Assembly (NCBI RefSeq): GCF_004216915.1
Contig: NZ_SGXD01000001.1
Span: forward strand, 857,013 to 921,012
Origin: Motilibacter rhizosphaerae
GTDB taxonomy: Bacteria > Actinomycetota > Actinomycetes > Motilibacterales > Motilibacteraceae
Direction of reading: 5' to 3'
DNA: 64,000 bases
Each line of letters starts with the position of its first letter. Positions within the stretch are counted from its first letter, which is position 1. A program made the position numbers and the translations under genes. The notes beneath the pieces were generated by a model. It did no database searches, had not been told where the DNA came from, and was given only the letters and a program-made list of their open reading frames with translations. Shown here one piece after another: positions 18,358-29,879 of this stretch.

Positions 18358-19680
18358 ATGCGCGTACGCCCGACTGCGCGGCCGCTCGCCGCCCTCGTCG
18401 CCGCGGTGCTCGGTGGCTCGCTCGCCGCCGCGGCGCCGGCCGACGCGGCCTCGAAGCCGAAGAGCCCCGTGACGCCGATCATCTCCGCCGCTCCGGCCGA
18501 CTTCTTCGGCATGCACGTCAACGGCCTCCAGGGCAAGGCCCCGGTCCCGTCGAACAAGGTCGTCGGCTCCGTCCGGCTGTGGGACACGGGCACCACGTGG
18601 GCGGACCTGCAGCCCACGGGTCCGACGTCCTGGAACTGGAAGCCCCTCGACGACGCGATCAACCACGCCCGGCGCGCGCGCCTCAAGCCGCTCGTCGTCT
18701 TCGGGCAGGCCCCGCAGTGGGCGGGCACCAACGCCAGCCAGGTCGCGCCGGGCTACGGCCCGGGCTCGGCCTCGATGCCGAAGAGCCTCGTCGCGTGGCG
18801 GGCCTACGTCACCGCGGTCGTGGCCCACGCCTCCAGGCTCGGCGTCACCGACTTCCAGACGTGGAACGAGCCCAACAACGGCACCTTCTTCAACGGCTCG
18901 CCGAAGCAGATGGCGGCGCTCAACCTCGCGGCGTACCAGGCCGTGCACGCGACGACGGTCAAGCGCGGCAAGGCGGTGCGCAAGTACCCCAGCGCGAAGC
19001 TCGTCGGCCCCGGCTTCACCACCCGGCTCTCGCCGCAGATCACCTGGATGCAGAACTACCTCAAGGCGACGGGCGGCAACAAGCTCGACGTCGTGGCGCT
19101 GCACCTCTACGGCCTGCCCGGCCGCACGCCGGAGTCGGCGATCGACCAGCTGACCAAGGCGCGCCGCTACCTCAAGGTCGCGAAGATCGACACCCTGCCG
19201 CTCTACGTCACCGAGGTCAGCTTCGGCGCGGCGGTCGGCGGCGTCGGCCCCGCCGAGACCATCTCGCCGGCGCTGCAGGCGGCGTACGTCGCCCGCTTCC
19301 TGCTGCTCGCGCGCAGCAACGGGGTCGCCCGCGTCTACTGGTACGCCTGGAACAACCAGTCGCACAAGGTGAGCATCGACCTGACCAAGGCCGACGGGAA
19401 GTCCCTCACCGACGCCGGCAAGGCGTACCAGACGACCCGCACGTGGCTCTCGCAGCCGCTCGTGGGCTGCGTGCGCGCCTCCACGGGGACGTGGACCTGC
19501 ACGGTCAAGCAGAAGCGCGGCTCGGGCTACGTCGTGTGGAACCCGAGCAAGAAGGTCCGCATCGCGGCGCCCGCCGCCACGGTCAGCGTGACCAGCGTCG
19601 TGGGCAAGAAGACGGCCCTCAAGGCCGGCAAGGCGCTCACGGTGACGACGAGCCCGCAGTACATCGCGACCTCGAAGTGA
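18358..19680 (+). CDS. Secreted glycoside hydrolase-like protein (TIM barrel)
   Basis: A 440-residue exported protein. The signal peptide (residues 1-31) ends at ADAASK. The body is a (beta/alpha)8 barrel like families GH39/GH5: the acid/base candidate is the Glu in FQTWNEPNNG, and the nucleophile candidate is the Glu in LPLYVTEVSFG. The C-terminal 85 residues are a small beta domain with two Cys (CVRASTGTWTC). GGAAGGAAC precedes the ATG at a normal distance. A very strong terminator follows. The substrate is unknown. Confidence 0.78.
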   Translation: MRVRPTARPLAALVAAVLGGSLAAAAPADAASKPKSPVTPIISAAPADFFGMHVNGLQGKAPVPSNKVVGSVRLWDTGTTWADLQPTGPTSWNWKPLDDAINHARRARLKPLVVFGQAPQWAGTNASQVAPGYGPGSASMPKSLVAWRAYVTAVVAHASRLGVTDFQTWNEPNNGTFFNGSPKQMAALNLAAYQAVHATTVKRGKAVRKYPSAKLVGPGFTTRLSPQITWMQNYLKATGGNKLDVVALHLYGLPGRTPESAIDQLTKARRYLKVAKIDTLPLYVTEVSFGAAVGGVGPAETISPALQAAYVARFLLLARSNGVARVYWYAWNNQSHKVSIDLTKADGKSLTDAGKAYQTTRTWLSQPLVGCVRASTGTWTCTVKQKRGSGYVVWNPSKKVRIAAPAATVSVTSVVGKKTALKAGKALTVTTSPQYIATSK

Positions 19681-19697
19681 GCTGACCCACCGCAGCA

Positions 19698-19740
19698 GCA
19701 CGACGGCCCCCCTCCCGACGTGGGAGGGGGGCCGTCGTGC
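19698..19740. terminator. Strong bidirectional terminator
   Basis: A perfect 19-bp inverted repeat (19698-19716 with 19722-19740) around a GACGT loop, starting GCACGACGGCC. It follows the glycosidase-like gene and the converging small gene at 19747. The stem alone is very stable; no U-tract is present, as is common at high GC. Confidence 0.85.
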
Positions 19741-19746
19741 GTCTGC

Positions 19747-20127
19747 TCAGAAGGGGCGCAGGTCGATCCGCGCCAGTGCGCGCACCAGCCCGGCGGGGTC
19801 CGGCTCGGCCTCCACGGCGGTCGCGCGGGCGGCGACGTCGGCGAAGGTGGCGGCGTACTCCGCGAGGGCGTGGAGGAGGGCCTCGACGTCGGCGGCCGAG
19901 CCGCTGACCTCCTCGACGACGCGCTGCAGGCAGCGGCGCCGGTCGGCGACGGGGAGGTCCGCGGTGTAGGCCCCCAGCAGCTCGAGGGCCGTGGTGCGCG
20001 AGCGGAGCACGCGGGTGCTCGTCACCTCCGGGGCGCCCGAGCTCGGCGCAGCGGGGGCCGGCAGGGTCCCGGGGACGTGCTCGGGGCGGAGGGGGGTCGC
20101 GGTCACACCAGAGTCATCGGCGTCCAT
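19747..20127 (-). CDS. Hypothetical protein
   Basis: About 126 residues from ATG 20127. The N-terminal 45 residues are Pro/Thr/Ala-rich and probably disordered. The rest is helical with many Ala, Leu, Arg and Asp (VADRRRCLQRVVEEVSGS). There are no membrane helices and no recognised family. The start is uncertain: GTG 20181 would add 18 residues, and neither has a clear ribosome site. It lies between two terminators, so it is a single-gene unit. Confidence 0.55.
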   Translation of the reverse strand: MDADDSGVTATPLRPEHVPGTLPAPAAPSSGAPEVTSTRVLRSRTTALELLGAYTADLPVADRRRCLQRVVEEVSGSAADVEALLHALAEYAATFADVAARATAVEAEPDPAGLVRALARIDLRPF

Positions 20128-20213
20128 GAGGGCCCGGTGAGAGCGCCGCGGATGCTCGTTCGGGCGAACTTGCAGGTGCACGTACGCGGCGCGTCCGGGG
20201 CAGACCGGACAGA

Positions 20214-20255
20214 CCGACGGCCCCCGTCCCCCGGGAGGGGGACGAGGGCCGTCGG
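20214..20255 (-). terminator. Terminator after typA
   Basis: An 18-bp inverted repeat with a single mismatch (20214-20231 with 20238-20255), starting CCGACGGCCCC, around a six-base loop. It lies 22 bases beyond the typA stop codon. Confidence 0.8.
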
Positions 20256-20277
20256 TGCGCCTGCCGAGGGGCTGGCG

Positions 20278-22161
<1,884 letters not shown>

Positions 22162-22226
22162 GACAGACCATGCTACCGGGGTCGCGCGTCCCGGGCGTCC
22201 GGCGAGTGCGGCCTCCCCCGACCTCT

Positions 22227-22248
22227 CCGTGATCATGCAGGTCTTGGG
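22227..22248. repeat. Extragenic palindromic repeat, copy 1
   Basis: CCGTGATCATGCAGGTC followed by TTGGG, between the end of the RNA ligase gene and the start of typA. It shares the core CGTGATCATGCA with copies near 39.7, 43.7 and 45.2 kb. Confidence 0.7.
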
Positions 22249-22249
22249 G

Positions 22250-24829
22250 TCACAGGCGCGGGTCGACGGGCTCCGACTCCAGCGCCAGGACCGCGGCGAC
22301 GCACTCGTGCACGCGCCACAGCGGCTCGCCCGCGGCGGCGCGCTCCACGGCCTCCAGCCCGAGCGCGTGCTCCCGCAGCGCGAGCGAGCGCTTCGGGCCG
22401 ACGTTGCGCTCCCGCAGCCGCGTGAGGTTGGCCGGCTCCCGGTACGACGGGCCGTAGACCAGTCGGAGGTAGTCCGGCCCGCGCACCTTGAGCCCCGGCT
22501 GGACCGCGCCCCGCCGGCCGCGGACCAGGCCGGCCGCGGGCTTGACGACCATGCCCTCCCCGCCGGCGTCGGTCAGCTCCTCCCACCAGCGGACGGCCGC
22601 GTCGCGGGAGGCGGCGTCCGCCACCTGCACCGGCACCCGGCGGGTCGTCCGGAAGAGCGCGGGGTCGGCGGCCACCAGCCGGTCGGCCTGCTCGAGGTGC
22701 CACGCGTGCGGCCGGTCGGCGTACGTCGTCCCGGCCGAGGCGAGCACCTGGAACGGGGCGAGCTGCACCCCCTCCGGCCCGTCGACCGGCCAGCTGTAGC
22801 GCCGGTACGCCGCGCGGAAGCCCGCGACGTCAGCCAGCCGGGAGCGCTGCCGGTCGAGCAGCCCCTGCACGTCCGCGCCGCGGGCGGCGGCGCGCGTGAG
22901 GACGTCGGTGGCCGCGGACAGCGCGGACTCCCCGGCGGCGGCGACGACGGCGAACTGCTCGCGCAGCAGCGCGTCCGCCTTGGCGCTCCACGGCAGCAGC
23001 TCGGCGTCGAGGACCAGCCACTCCGCACTGAGCTCGTCGAAGAGCCCGGAAGCCTCCGCGGCCGAGCGCGCCCGGGCCAGCAGCCGCTCGGTGGTCTCGG
23101 GGTCGAAGAAGCTCCGGCCCGTACGGGTGTAGACGGCGCCCGTCGCCCCGCCGGGCGCGCCGAAGCGGCGCTCGGCCACTTCCGGAGAGCGCGGCAGCAC
23201 GACGACGGCCCGCGAGCCCATGTGCTTCTCCTGGCAGACCAGCTCCTCGACCCCCTCGGCGGCGTACGCGGCGAACGCCTCGTCGGGGTGCTCCAGCACG
23301 CCCTCCCGGGCCGACGTGGCGACCGGCGCCATCGTCGGCGGCAGGTGGACGAGCCAGCGCGGGTCGGTCGCGAAGCGGCTCAGCACCTCGAGCGCGGCGG
23401 CGGCGTTCTCCTCGGGCACGGTGACGCGGCCGCCGCGGCTCGTCTCGACGACCCGCCGGCCGAGCACGTCGCCGACCTCGAGCACGGCGGGGTCGCGCTG
23501 CACAGCACCGGGTCCGGAGGGAGCGTCCGCGGCTCCCAGCGGGCGGACCGGCTCGGCGTGGACCGCGCGCGCCGGGACGGAGACCAGCTCCTTCTCCGGG
23601 TAGCGCATGGCCGTGAGCCGTCCGCCGAACACGCACCCGGTGTCGAGGCACATGGTGCCGTTGACCCACTCCGGCTGCGGCACCGGCGTGTGGCCGTAGA
23701 GCACCATCGCCCGGCCGCGGTAGTCGCGCGCCCACGGGTAGCGCACGGGCAGCCCGAACTCGTCGCTCTCGCCCGTGGTGTCGCCGTACAGGCAGAACTC
23801 GCGCACCCGCCCGGACGCCCGACCCTGGTAGCGCTCGGGCACCCCGGCGTGGGCCACCACGAGCCTGCCGCCGTCGAGGACGTAGTGCGAGACCAGCCCG
23901 TCGAGGAACTCCTCGACCTGACGGCGGAACTCCGGGGTCTCGCGCTCCAGCTGCTCCAGGGACTCGGCGAGCCCGTGCGACACCGTGACGGGGCGGCCGC
24001 GCAGGGCGCGGACGAGCTTGCTCTCGTGGTTGCCCGGCACGGCGAGCGCCGTCCCGGCGGCGACCATGCCCATGACGAGGCGGAGGATGCCCGGGGTGTC
24101 GGGCCCGCGGTCGACGAGGTCCCCGAGGAACACCGCCGTACGCCCCTGCAGGTGCCGCGCGCCGACGGCCCGGCCGTCCTCGTCGCGCGCGAGGACCCAG
24201 CCGAGCTCGCCGAGCAGCTCCTCGAGCTCCTCGCGGCACCCGTGCACGTCACCGACGACGTCGAACGGCCCGGTGGTGTCGCGCAAGTCGTTGTAGAGCC
24301 GGGTACGCACCACCTCGACCCGCGCGACCTCCTCGGGCTCGCGCAGCACGTGGACCGTGCGGAAGCCCTCCTTCGCGAGCGAGCGCAGGCTGCGGCGCAG
24401 CGACTCGCGCTGCCGGCGTACGACGCCCGGGCCGAACGAGCGGTCGCCGCGGGCGGCGTTGCGCTCGAGGCAGGTGCGCTCGGGCAGGTCGAGGACGATC
24501 GCGACGGGGAGGACGTCGTGCTCGCGGGCGAGCGCGACGAGCTTGCGCCGGGCGTCCTGCTGGACGTTCGTCGCGTCGATGACGGTGAGCCGCCCGGCGG
24601 CGAGCCGCTTGGCCGCGACGTAGAACAGCGCGTCGAAGGCGTCCGCCGTCGCGGACTGGTCGTTCTCGTCGTCGGAGACGAGGCCGCGGAACGCGTCGCT
24701 GCTCAGCACCTCGGTGGGCCGGAAGTGCTGGGCGGCGAAGCTCGTCTTGCCCGAGCCGGAGGCGCCGACCAGCGCCACGAGGCTCAGCGCCGGGAGGGGG
24801 AGCCGCAACGGGCCGGTCTCGTCGCTCAC
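22250..24829 (-). CDS. pnkp: Polynucleotide kinase-phosphatase-ligase, RNA repair
   Basis: An 859-residue three-domain enzyme of the bacterial Pnkp/Hen1 RNA repair system. The N-terminal kinase has the P-loop GASGSGKTS near residue 22. The central metallophosphatase carries [15 protein letters not shown] and GNHE. The C-terminal ligase-like adenylyltransferase has the nucleotidyl Lys in [10 protein letters not shown] and the late GMVVKPA. It heals and seals broken RNA ends, for example tRNAs cut by ribotoxins. The GTG overlaps the hen1 stop (GTGA), with AAGGAG upstream, so the two proteins are co-translated, consistent with their known complex. Length is typical (about 850). Confidence 0.93.
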   Translation of the reverse strand: MSDETGPLRLPLPALSLVALVGASGSGKTSFAAQHFRPTEVLSSDAFRGLVSDDENDQSATADAFDALFYVAAKRLAAGRLTVIDATNVQQDARRKLVALAREHDVLPVAIVLDLPERTCLERNAARGDRSFGPGVVRRQRESLRRSLRSLAKEGFRTVHVLREPEEVARVEVVRTRLYNDLRDTTGPFDVVGDVHGCREELEELLGELGWVLARDEDGRAVGARHLQGRTAVFLGDLVDRGPDTPGILRLVMGMVAAGTALAVPGNHESKLVRALRGRPVTVSHGLAESLEQLERETPEFRRQVEEFLDGLVSHYVLDGGRLVVAHAGVPERYQGRASGRVREFCLYGDTTGESDEFGLPVRYPWARDYRGRAMVLYGHTPVPQPEWVNGTMCLDTGCVFGGRLTAMRYPEKELVSVPARAVHAEPVRPLGAADAPSGPGAVQRDPAVLEVGDVLGRRVVETSRGGRVTVPEENAAAALEVLSRFATDPRWLVHLPPTMAPVATSAREGVLEHPDEAFAAYAAEGVEELVCQEKHMGSRAVVVLPRSPEVAERRFGAPGGATGAVYTRTGRSFFDPETTERLLARARSAAEASGLFDELSAEWLVLDAELLPWSAKADALLREQFAVVAAAGESALSAATDVLTRAAARGADVQGLLDRQRSRLADVAGFRAAYRRYSWPVDGPEGVQLAPFQVLASAGTTYADRPHAWHLEQADRLVAADPALFRTTRRVPVQVADAASRDAAVRWWEELTDAGGEGMVVKPAAGLVRGRRGAVQPGLKVRGPDYLRLVYGPSYREPANLTRLRERNVGPKRSLALREHALGLEAVERAAAGEPLWRVHECVAAVLALESEPVDPRL

Positions 24830-26265
24830 GCGGACTCCTTGCGCAGCAGGGCCAGCTGGGTGGGGGCGCCGAGCTCGGGGTGGTCGGGGCCCACCCCCGA
24901 CAGCTCGACGGCGTAGCCGAAGCGCTCGGCGGCCGAGCGGCACCAGGCCGCGAACTCCGCGCGCGTCCACTCGAAGCGGTGGTCGGTGTGCCGCAGCTGG
25001 CCGGGCGCGAGGCCGGGGATCGCGGCGTTCGCCTCCACGTTGGGCGTCGTCACGACGACCACGCGCGGGGCGGCGACGCCGAAGACCGCGTGCTCCAGCG
25101 CCGGGAGCCGAGGGGGGTCGACGTGCTCGACGACCTCCATGAGGACGGCGGCGTCATAGCCCGCGAGCCTGGGGTCGGCGTACGTCACCGACGAGGTGAG
25201 CAGGGAGATGCGCGCGCGCTGGCGCTCGTGCAGCGCGTCCAGCCCGAGCCGCCGGGCGGCGGACGCGAGCGCCCGCGCCGAGACGTCGGTGCCGACGACC
25301 TCCGTGAACGTGCTGTCCGCCAGCAGCTCCTGCAGCAGGGCGCCGGGCCCGCAGCCGAGGTCGAGGACGCGGCGCGCCCCGCACGCGCGCAGGGCGTCGA
25401 GCACCGCGGCGTGGCGCAGGGCGACGAGCGGGCGCGCCGGGACCGGAGCAGCGTCATCACCGGGCTCGTCGGCGTCCGCGTCGTCAGCGGCGTCAGCGGG
25501 CCTGTCCAGCGCCGCCAGCCGCTCGGCGGCCGTCGACGCGAGGTGCCGCTGGTGGGCGAGGTAGCGCGAGCTGATGAGCTCGCGCTCGGGGTGGCCCTGC
25601 AGCCACCGGCCGCCCACGCGCAGCAGCTTGTCCACCTCGTCCTCGCCGACCCAGTAGTGCTTCGCGTCGTCGAGCACGGGGAGGAGGACGTAGAGGTGGC
25701 TCAGCGCGTCGGCGACGCGCGCGCGACCGCGCAGCGTCAGGTCGACGAGGTCGGCGTCACCCCACGCCGGCACCAGCTCGTCGAGCGGGAGCCGGCGGGC
25801 CTCGACCTCCCAGCCGAGCGGCGCGAAGAGCCGCTCGACGAGCTCGGGGCGCCCGCGCACCGGGAGGGCGGGGAGGCGGACCTCGAGCGGCCAGGCCGCC
25901 TCGGCGAGCTCGGGACGCGCGTCGCAGCGCCCGGCGAGCGCGGTGCGCAGGACACGGGACAGCGCCACCGCGAGCAGGCTCGAGGCGACGTACGGCCGGT
26001 CGTTGACGTAGCGCGCGAGCACGTCGTCACCGCGCCGCGCGGCGCGACTGCGGACCAGGCCGACGGGGTCGACCTCGAGGAGCAGCGCCGCCTCGCAGCG
26101 CTCGGGGGTGGCCACGGGGTAGCAGACGGTGGCCGTGCCCGTCGGGACCTCCTGCACGTGCACGCGGTCCGGGTGCTTGTGCAGCACCCGGCCGAGGTCC
26201 GTCGCGACCGCCCCGTCGGGAAGGCCGCCGGAGGTGGACCCGGAGGTCGCGAGGGTCACGAGCAC
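24826..26265 (-). CDS. hen1: 3'-terminal RNA ribose 2'-O-methyltransferase Hen1
   Basis: A 479-residue partner of Pnkp. The N-terminal half (residues 1-245) is the Hen1 N-domain that activates the Pnkp ligase. After an Asp/Ala-rich linker the C-terminal methyltransferase has the SAM loop VLDLGCGPGAL and the Mn-binding signature in MEVVEHVD and LRHTDHRFEW. It methylates the 2'-OH of the repaired end so the RNA cannot be cut at the same site again. Starts at 26265 (GTG) or 26259 (GTG) are both possible. It is the first gene of the hen1-pnkp pair. Confidence 0.93.
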   Translation of the reverse strand: MLVTLATSGSTSGGLPDGAVATDLGRVLHKHPDRVHVQEVPTGTATVCYPVATPERCEAALLLEVDPVGLVRSRAARRGDDVLARYVNDRPYVASSLLAVALSRVLRTALAGRCDARPELAEAAWPLEVRLPALPVRGRPELVERLFAPLGWEVEARRLPLDELVPAWGDADLVDLTLRGRARVADALSHLYVLLPVLDDAKHYWVGEDEVDKLLRVGGRWLQGHPERELISSRYLAHQRHLASTAAERLAALDRPADAADDADADEPGDDAAPVPARPLVALRHAAVLDALRACGARRVLDLGCGPGALLQELLADSTFTEVVGTDVSARALASAARRLGLDALHERQRARISLLTSSVTYADPRLAGYDAAVLMEVVEHVDPPRLPALEHAVFGVAAPRVVVVTTPNVEANAAIPGLAPGQLRHTDHRFEWTRAEFAAWCRSAAERFGYAVELSGVGPDHPELGAPTQLALLRKESA

Positions 26266-26314
26266 GAGGCAGGAGTCTGCCCTCCACGATCGCCAGTGGC
26301 GAGCGGGTATCCGC

Positions 26315-26932
26315 TCAGCGGCCCAGCGGCGCCGTGCTCCGTCCGAGGTAGACCAGCGGCTCGACCTCCGCGACCGGGTGGAACCCCAGCCGCGCGTAGA
26401 ACGCCCGCGCCCCGGTGTTGACCGCGAGCATCCCGAGGTGCACCGACGGGACCCCGGCGGCGCGCAGGCCGTCGAGGAATGCGGCCATGAGCGCGCGGCC
26501 CCAGCCCTGGCCCTGCCACCCGGGCAGCAGGTCGATGTGCAGGTGCGCCGGGTACGCCGTGACCGCCGGCTCGAGCATCCGCTCGGGCCTGTGGTGCAGC
26601 CCGAGCATGACGTCGTCGGCAGTGACCGGCGGGTCGGCCGGCGGGGGGCAGCGCTCGGCGGTCGCCGGGATCCACTCCGCGCGGTAGCGCTCGACGAAGC
26701 GCGCGGTGTCCGCCGTCCCGAGGACGTAGCCCACGACGCGCCCGTCCCCGGCGTCGAGGACGTGCGCGTGCTCCGGCTCCAGCGTCGCGTACGGCGCGGC
26801 GAACAGGTCGCCCATGAGCAGGTCCGACGCGTACTGCCCGCGGGCGTCGCCGCCGGCGTCGGCCGTGCGGACGCAGATGTCGTACAGCGCGGGGAGGTCG
26901 GTCGGCTGGTACGCGCGGACGTGCGGGGTCAC
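26315..26932 (-). CDS. GNAT-family acetyltransferase
   Basis: A 205-residue protein with the GNAT acetyl-CoA loop QGQGWGRALM near residue 140 and a C-terminal GARAFYARLGFHPV segment typical of the fold. The N-terminus (VRAYQPTDLPALYDICVRT) is the usual first strand and helix. The GTG start lies seven bases after a TAGGGT -10 (26940-26945), so it looks leaderless. The acceptor is unknown. It lies 49 bases upstream of hen1 on the same strand and could be transcribed with it. Confidence 0.85.
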   Translation of the reverse strand: MTPHVRAYQPTDLPALYDICVRTADAGGDARGQYASDLLMGDLFAAPYATLEPEHAHVLDAGDGRVVGYVLGTADTARFVERYRAEWIPATAERCPPPADPPVTADDVMLGLHHRPERMLEPAVTAYPAHLHIDLLPGWQGQGWGRALMAAFLDGLRAAGVPSVHLGMLAVNTGARAFYARLGFHPVAEVEPLVYLGRSTAPLGR

Positions 26933-27024
26933 GGCCCGGACCCTAGCCGCCCTCTGCCCGTACGGGCCTGGACGCCGCCCGTCGCCCTCGCCAGGCTGTG
27001 GACCCGGACCCTCGAGGAGGAGCG

Positions 27025-27915
27025 GTGACGCAGCGGCAGGTCGACCCCGTGATGGACGCGCTCGCGGCGTGGGAGCAGGGCGCCTGGTGCCTCGCCTCGG
27101 TCGTGCTGCTCGGTCGCGACCCGGACAGCGACGAGGGGCGCGCGGCCCGGCAGGTCCTCGAGGCCGCGGGCGTCGTCCCTCCCGGCGGCGAGCTCACGAC
27201 GGGCCTCGGCGCCTCCCCGGCGCAGGTCGCCGCGCAGGCGGCGGCGGGACTGCTGCAGGCGGCGGCGGTCGTGCAGGGGGCCGACGGCTGGATGGCCCTG
27301 CCCGACGAGGTGCTCCTCGCCCAGGGTGTCGCGAGCGGCCAGATGGCCGCCGCTTTCCGCCGGATGCTCCTGCCCGACCTGCCGGGGACGGCGGAGCGCC
27401 TCGCGGCACCGGGGGCGCGCATGCTCGACGTCGGTACGGGCGTGGGCGCCCTCGCCACCTCCTTCGCCGCCGAGTTCCCCGCGCTGGCGGTCACGGGGAT
27501 CGACGTGTCGGAGCGGGTCCTCGCGCTCGCCCGGCAGCGGCTGGCGGAGCTCGACGTCCGCGACCGCGTCGAGCTGCGCGCGCAGGACGTCAGCACCCTG
27601 GCGGAGCGGGCGGCGTACGACCTGGCGTGGGTCCCGGCACCGTTCGTCCCGCCGGCCGCCCTCCACGAGGGCGTGCCGCGCATCTCCCGGGCGCTGCGCC
27701 CGGGTGGCGTCCTCCTCCTCGCGCACGGCAAGCACGACCAGGGGACCGCGCTCGAGCGGGCCCTCACCGTCCTGCGCACGCGGGTGTTCGGCGGCACCCT
27801 GCTCGACGCCGACGGCGCCGGGAAGCTGCTCGCCGACGCGGGTCTCGTCGACGTCCGCTCGGTGCCCACGCCGCCCGGCGCCCCCGGGATCGCGGTCGCG
27901 CGGGCGGCGGACTAG
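27025..27915 (+). CDS. Class I SAM-dependent methyltransferase
   Basis: A 296-residue protein. An N-terminal helical part with a winged-helix-like look (residues 1-105) precedes a Rossmann methyltransferase with motif I MLDVGTGVGALA, the acidic residue in VTGIDVSERVL, and the post-motif LRPGGVLLLAHGK. The GTG at 27025 was chosen because GAGGAGG lies four bases upstream. The last four bases (CTAG) are shared with the converging RidA gene. The substrate is not evident. Confidence 0.82.
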   Translation: MTQRQVDPVMDALAAWEQGAWCLASVVLLGRDPDSDEGRAARQVLEAAGVVPPGGELTTGLGASPAQVAAQAAAGLLQAAAVVQGADGWMALPDEVLLAQGVASGQMAAAFRRMLLPDLPGTAERLAAPGARMLDVGTGVGALATSFAAEFPALAVTGIDVSERVLALARQRLAELDVRDRVELRAQDVSTLAERAAYDLAWVPAPFVPPAALHEGVPRISRALRPGGVLLLAHGKHDQGTALERALTVLRTRVFGGTLLDADGAGKLLADAGLVDVRSVPTPPGAPGIAVARAAD

Positions 27916-28298
27916 CCGCCGACGTACGCGACGGCCTCGATCTCCACGAGCATCCGCGGGTCGAGCAGCTCGGCGACGACCATCGTCGACGCGGGCAGGG
28001 CGCTGCCGAAGGCCTCGCCGTGCGCCCGGCCCACCTCCTCCCAGATGTCGGCGCGCGCGAGGTAGACGCGGGTGCGCACCACCTGGTCGAGCGAGGCACC
28101 CGCCTCGCCGAGGGCGACGCCGATCTTGCGCAGGACCTCGGCCGCCTGCGCGTACGCGTCGGCACCGCCGACCACCTCGCCGCTGCCGTCGACGGCGCTG
28201 ACGCCCGCGACGTAGACGGTGTCCCCGGCGCGCACGGCGCTGCTGAAGCCGATGACGGGCGCGAAGCGCGAGGGGGACGGGACGCGGGAGACGGGCAT
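27912..28298 (-). CDS. RidA/YjgF-family protein
   Basis: A 128-residue member of the Rid family, trimeric proteins that hydrolyse reactive enamine/imine intermediates or act as related deaminases. The conserved Arg lies in VVRTRVYLARADIW and the closing EIEAVAYV strand is present. The ATG at 28298 follows GGAGGT by seven bases. Length fits the family. It converges on the methyltransferase with a four-base overlap. Confidence 0.87.
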   Translation of the reverse strand: MPVSRVPSPSRFAPVIGFSSAVRAGDTVYVAGVSAVDGSGEVVGGADAYAQAAEVLRKIGVALGEAGASLDQVVRTRVYLARADIWEEVGRAHGEAFGSALPASTMVVAELLDPRMLVEIEAVAYVGG

Positions 28299-28357
28299 GC
28301 GGGGACCTCCAGTCAGCAGGGAGGGCACATCCTGCCGCAGGGGTGTACGAAGGAGGG

Positions 28358-29875
28358 GTGGCAGGCAGGCGACGGCGCGCAGGTCTCGGCACGCTCGTCG
28401 GGATCGCCGCGGGCGCGGCCGGGGTGGGCGCTGCCCAGCTCGTGACGGTGCTCACCGGCCCGAGCAGCTCGCCCGTCCTCAGCGTCGCCTCCACGGTCGT
28501 CGACAGCGTGCCGCTGGGCGTCAAGGACTGGGCGGTGCGCACCCTCGGGACCGACGACAAGCCGGTGCTCGTCGTCAGCGTGCTGGTGGTCGTCCTCCTG
28601 CTGGCCGCGCTCGGCGGCATCCGCGAGCTCGGCCACCGGCGCGGCGGCCTCCCGGTCGTCGTCGTCCTCTGCCTCGCGGCCGCCCTCGCAGCGATCAACC
28701 GCCCGGGAGCGGGAGCCGGAGCGGTCCTGCCGTCGCTGGTCGCGCTCGTGGTGTCGGGCTGGCTCCTGGTGGTCCTCGGCGACCGGGCGCGCTGGTCGGG
28801 GACCGCCGAGGCGGAGAGCGCCGACCGCAGGCGGTTCCTCGCGCTCTCCGGGTCGACCGTCCTCGCGGCGGCCGCCGGGGCGGGTGTCGCCCGGGTCGCC
28901 ACGCTCTCCCGCGTCGACGTCACCTCCTCGCGCGACGCCGTACGCCTCCCCGCCCCGGTCTCGCCCGCCGCGAGCGTGAGCACGGGCAGAGGAGTCGCTG
29001 GTGCCACGCCCTTCCAGACCCCGCTCGGCGACTTCTACCGGGTGGACACGGCGCTGTTCGCGCCACGCATCCGCGCCGAGGACTGGAAGCTGCGGATCAC
29101 CGGCGAGGTCGACCACGAGGTCACGCTGACGTTCGCCGAGCTCCTCCATCGGCCGATGATCGAGCGCTGGGTGACCTTGGCGTGCGTCAGCAACGAGGTG
29201 GGCGGCGACCTCGTCGGCAACGCCCGCTGGCTCGGCGCTCCCCTCGCCGACATCCTGCGCTCGGCCGGTCCCCACGAGGGGGCGGACATGGTGCTGAGCC
29301 GCTCGCACGACGGCATGACGATCGGGACGCCGCTGGCCGCCCTGCTCGACGGGCGCGACGCGATGCTCGCCGTCGGCATGGACGGGGCGCCGCTGCCCGT
29401 CGAGCGCGGTTTCCCCGTGCGGATGGTGGTCCCCGGCCTCTACGGCTACGTGTCGGCGACCAAGTGGGTCGTCGAGCTCGAGGTCACCCGCTTCTCGCGC
29501 GCCACCGCGTACTGGTCGGACCGGGGGTGGGCGGAGCAGGCGCCGGTGAAGACCGCCTCACGGATCGACGTCCCCCGCGACGACGTACGCGCCGGCAGGG
29601 TCGCGGTCGGTGGCGTCGCGTGGGCCCAGCACCGCGGGGTGTCCAAGGTCGAGGTCCGTGTCGACGGAGGCGCGTGGCAGCAGGCGGAACTCCTGCCCGT
29701 GCCCTCCGTCGACACCTGGCGGCAGTGGACCTGGGAGTGGGACGCCACGTCCGGGAGCCACGTCCTCGAGGTCCGCGCGACGGACGGCACCGGCGTCACC
29801 CAGACCTCGCGACCGGCGGACCCCGCACCGGACGGGGCGACCGGCTGGCACTCGCGCCAGGTCCACGTCCACTAG
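28358..29875 (+). CDS. Membrane-anchored sulfite oxidase-like molybdoenzyme
   Basis: A 505-residue protein. Four to five N-terminal membrane helices (to about residue 150) and a further hydrophobic stretch after DRRRFLALSG, which looks like a Tat-type signal, precede an oxidoreductase molybdopterin-binding domain. The Mo-coordinating Cys is in WVTLACVSNEVGG. A C-terminal Mo-co dimerisation-like beta domain follows. It probably faces the outside. GTG 28358 is favoured: TACGAA six bases upstream suggests a leaderless start, though AGGAGG lies almost adjacent; GTG 28343 is the alternative. The substrate is unknown. Confidence 0.85.
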   Translation: MAGRRRRAGLGTLVGIAAGAAGVGAAQLVTVLTGPSSSPVLSVASTVVDSVPLGVKDWAVRTLGTDDKPVLVVSVLVVVLLLAALGGIRELGHRRGGLPVVVVLCLAAALAAINRPGAGAGAVLPSLVALVVSGWLLVVLGDRARWSGTAEAESADRRRFLALSGSTVLAAAAGAGVARVATLSRVDVTSSRDAVRLPAPVSPAASVSTGRGVAGATPFQTPLGDFYRVDTALFAPRIRAEDWKLRITGEVDHEVTLTFAELLHRPMIERWVTLACVSNEVGGDLVGNARWLGAPLADILRSAGPHEGADMVLSRSHDGMTIGTPLAALLDGRDAMLAVGMDGAPLPVERGFPVRMVVPGLYGYVSATKWVVELEVTRFSRATAYWSDRGWAEQAPVKTASRIDVPRDDVRAGRVAVGGVAWAQHRGVSKVEVRVDGGAWQQAELLPVPSVDTWRQWTWEWDATSGSHVLEVRATDGTGVTQTSRPADPAPDGATGWHSRQVHVH

Positions 29876-29879
29876 CCCG

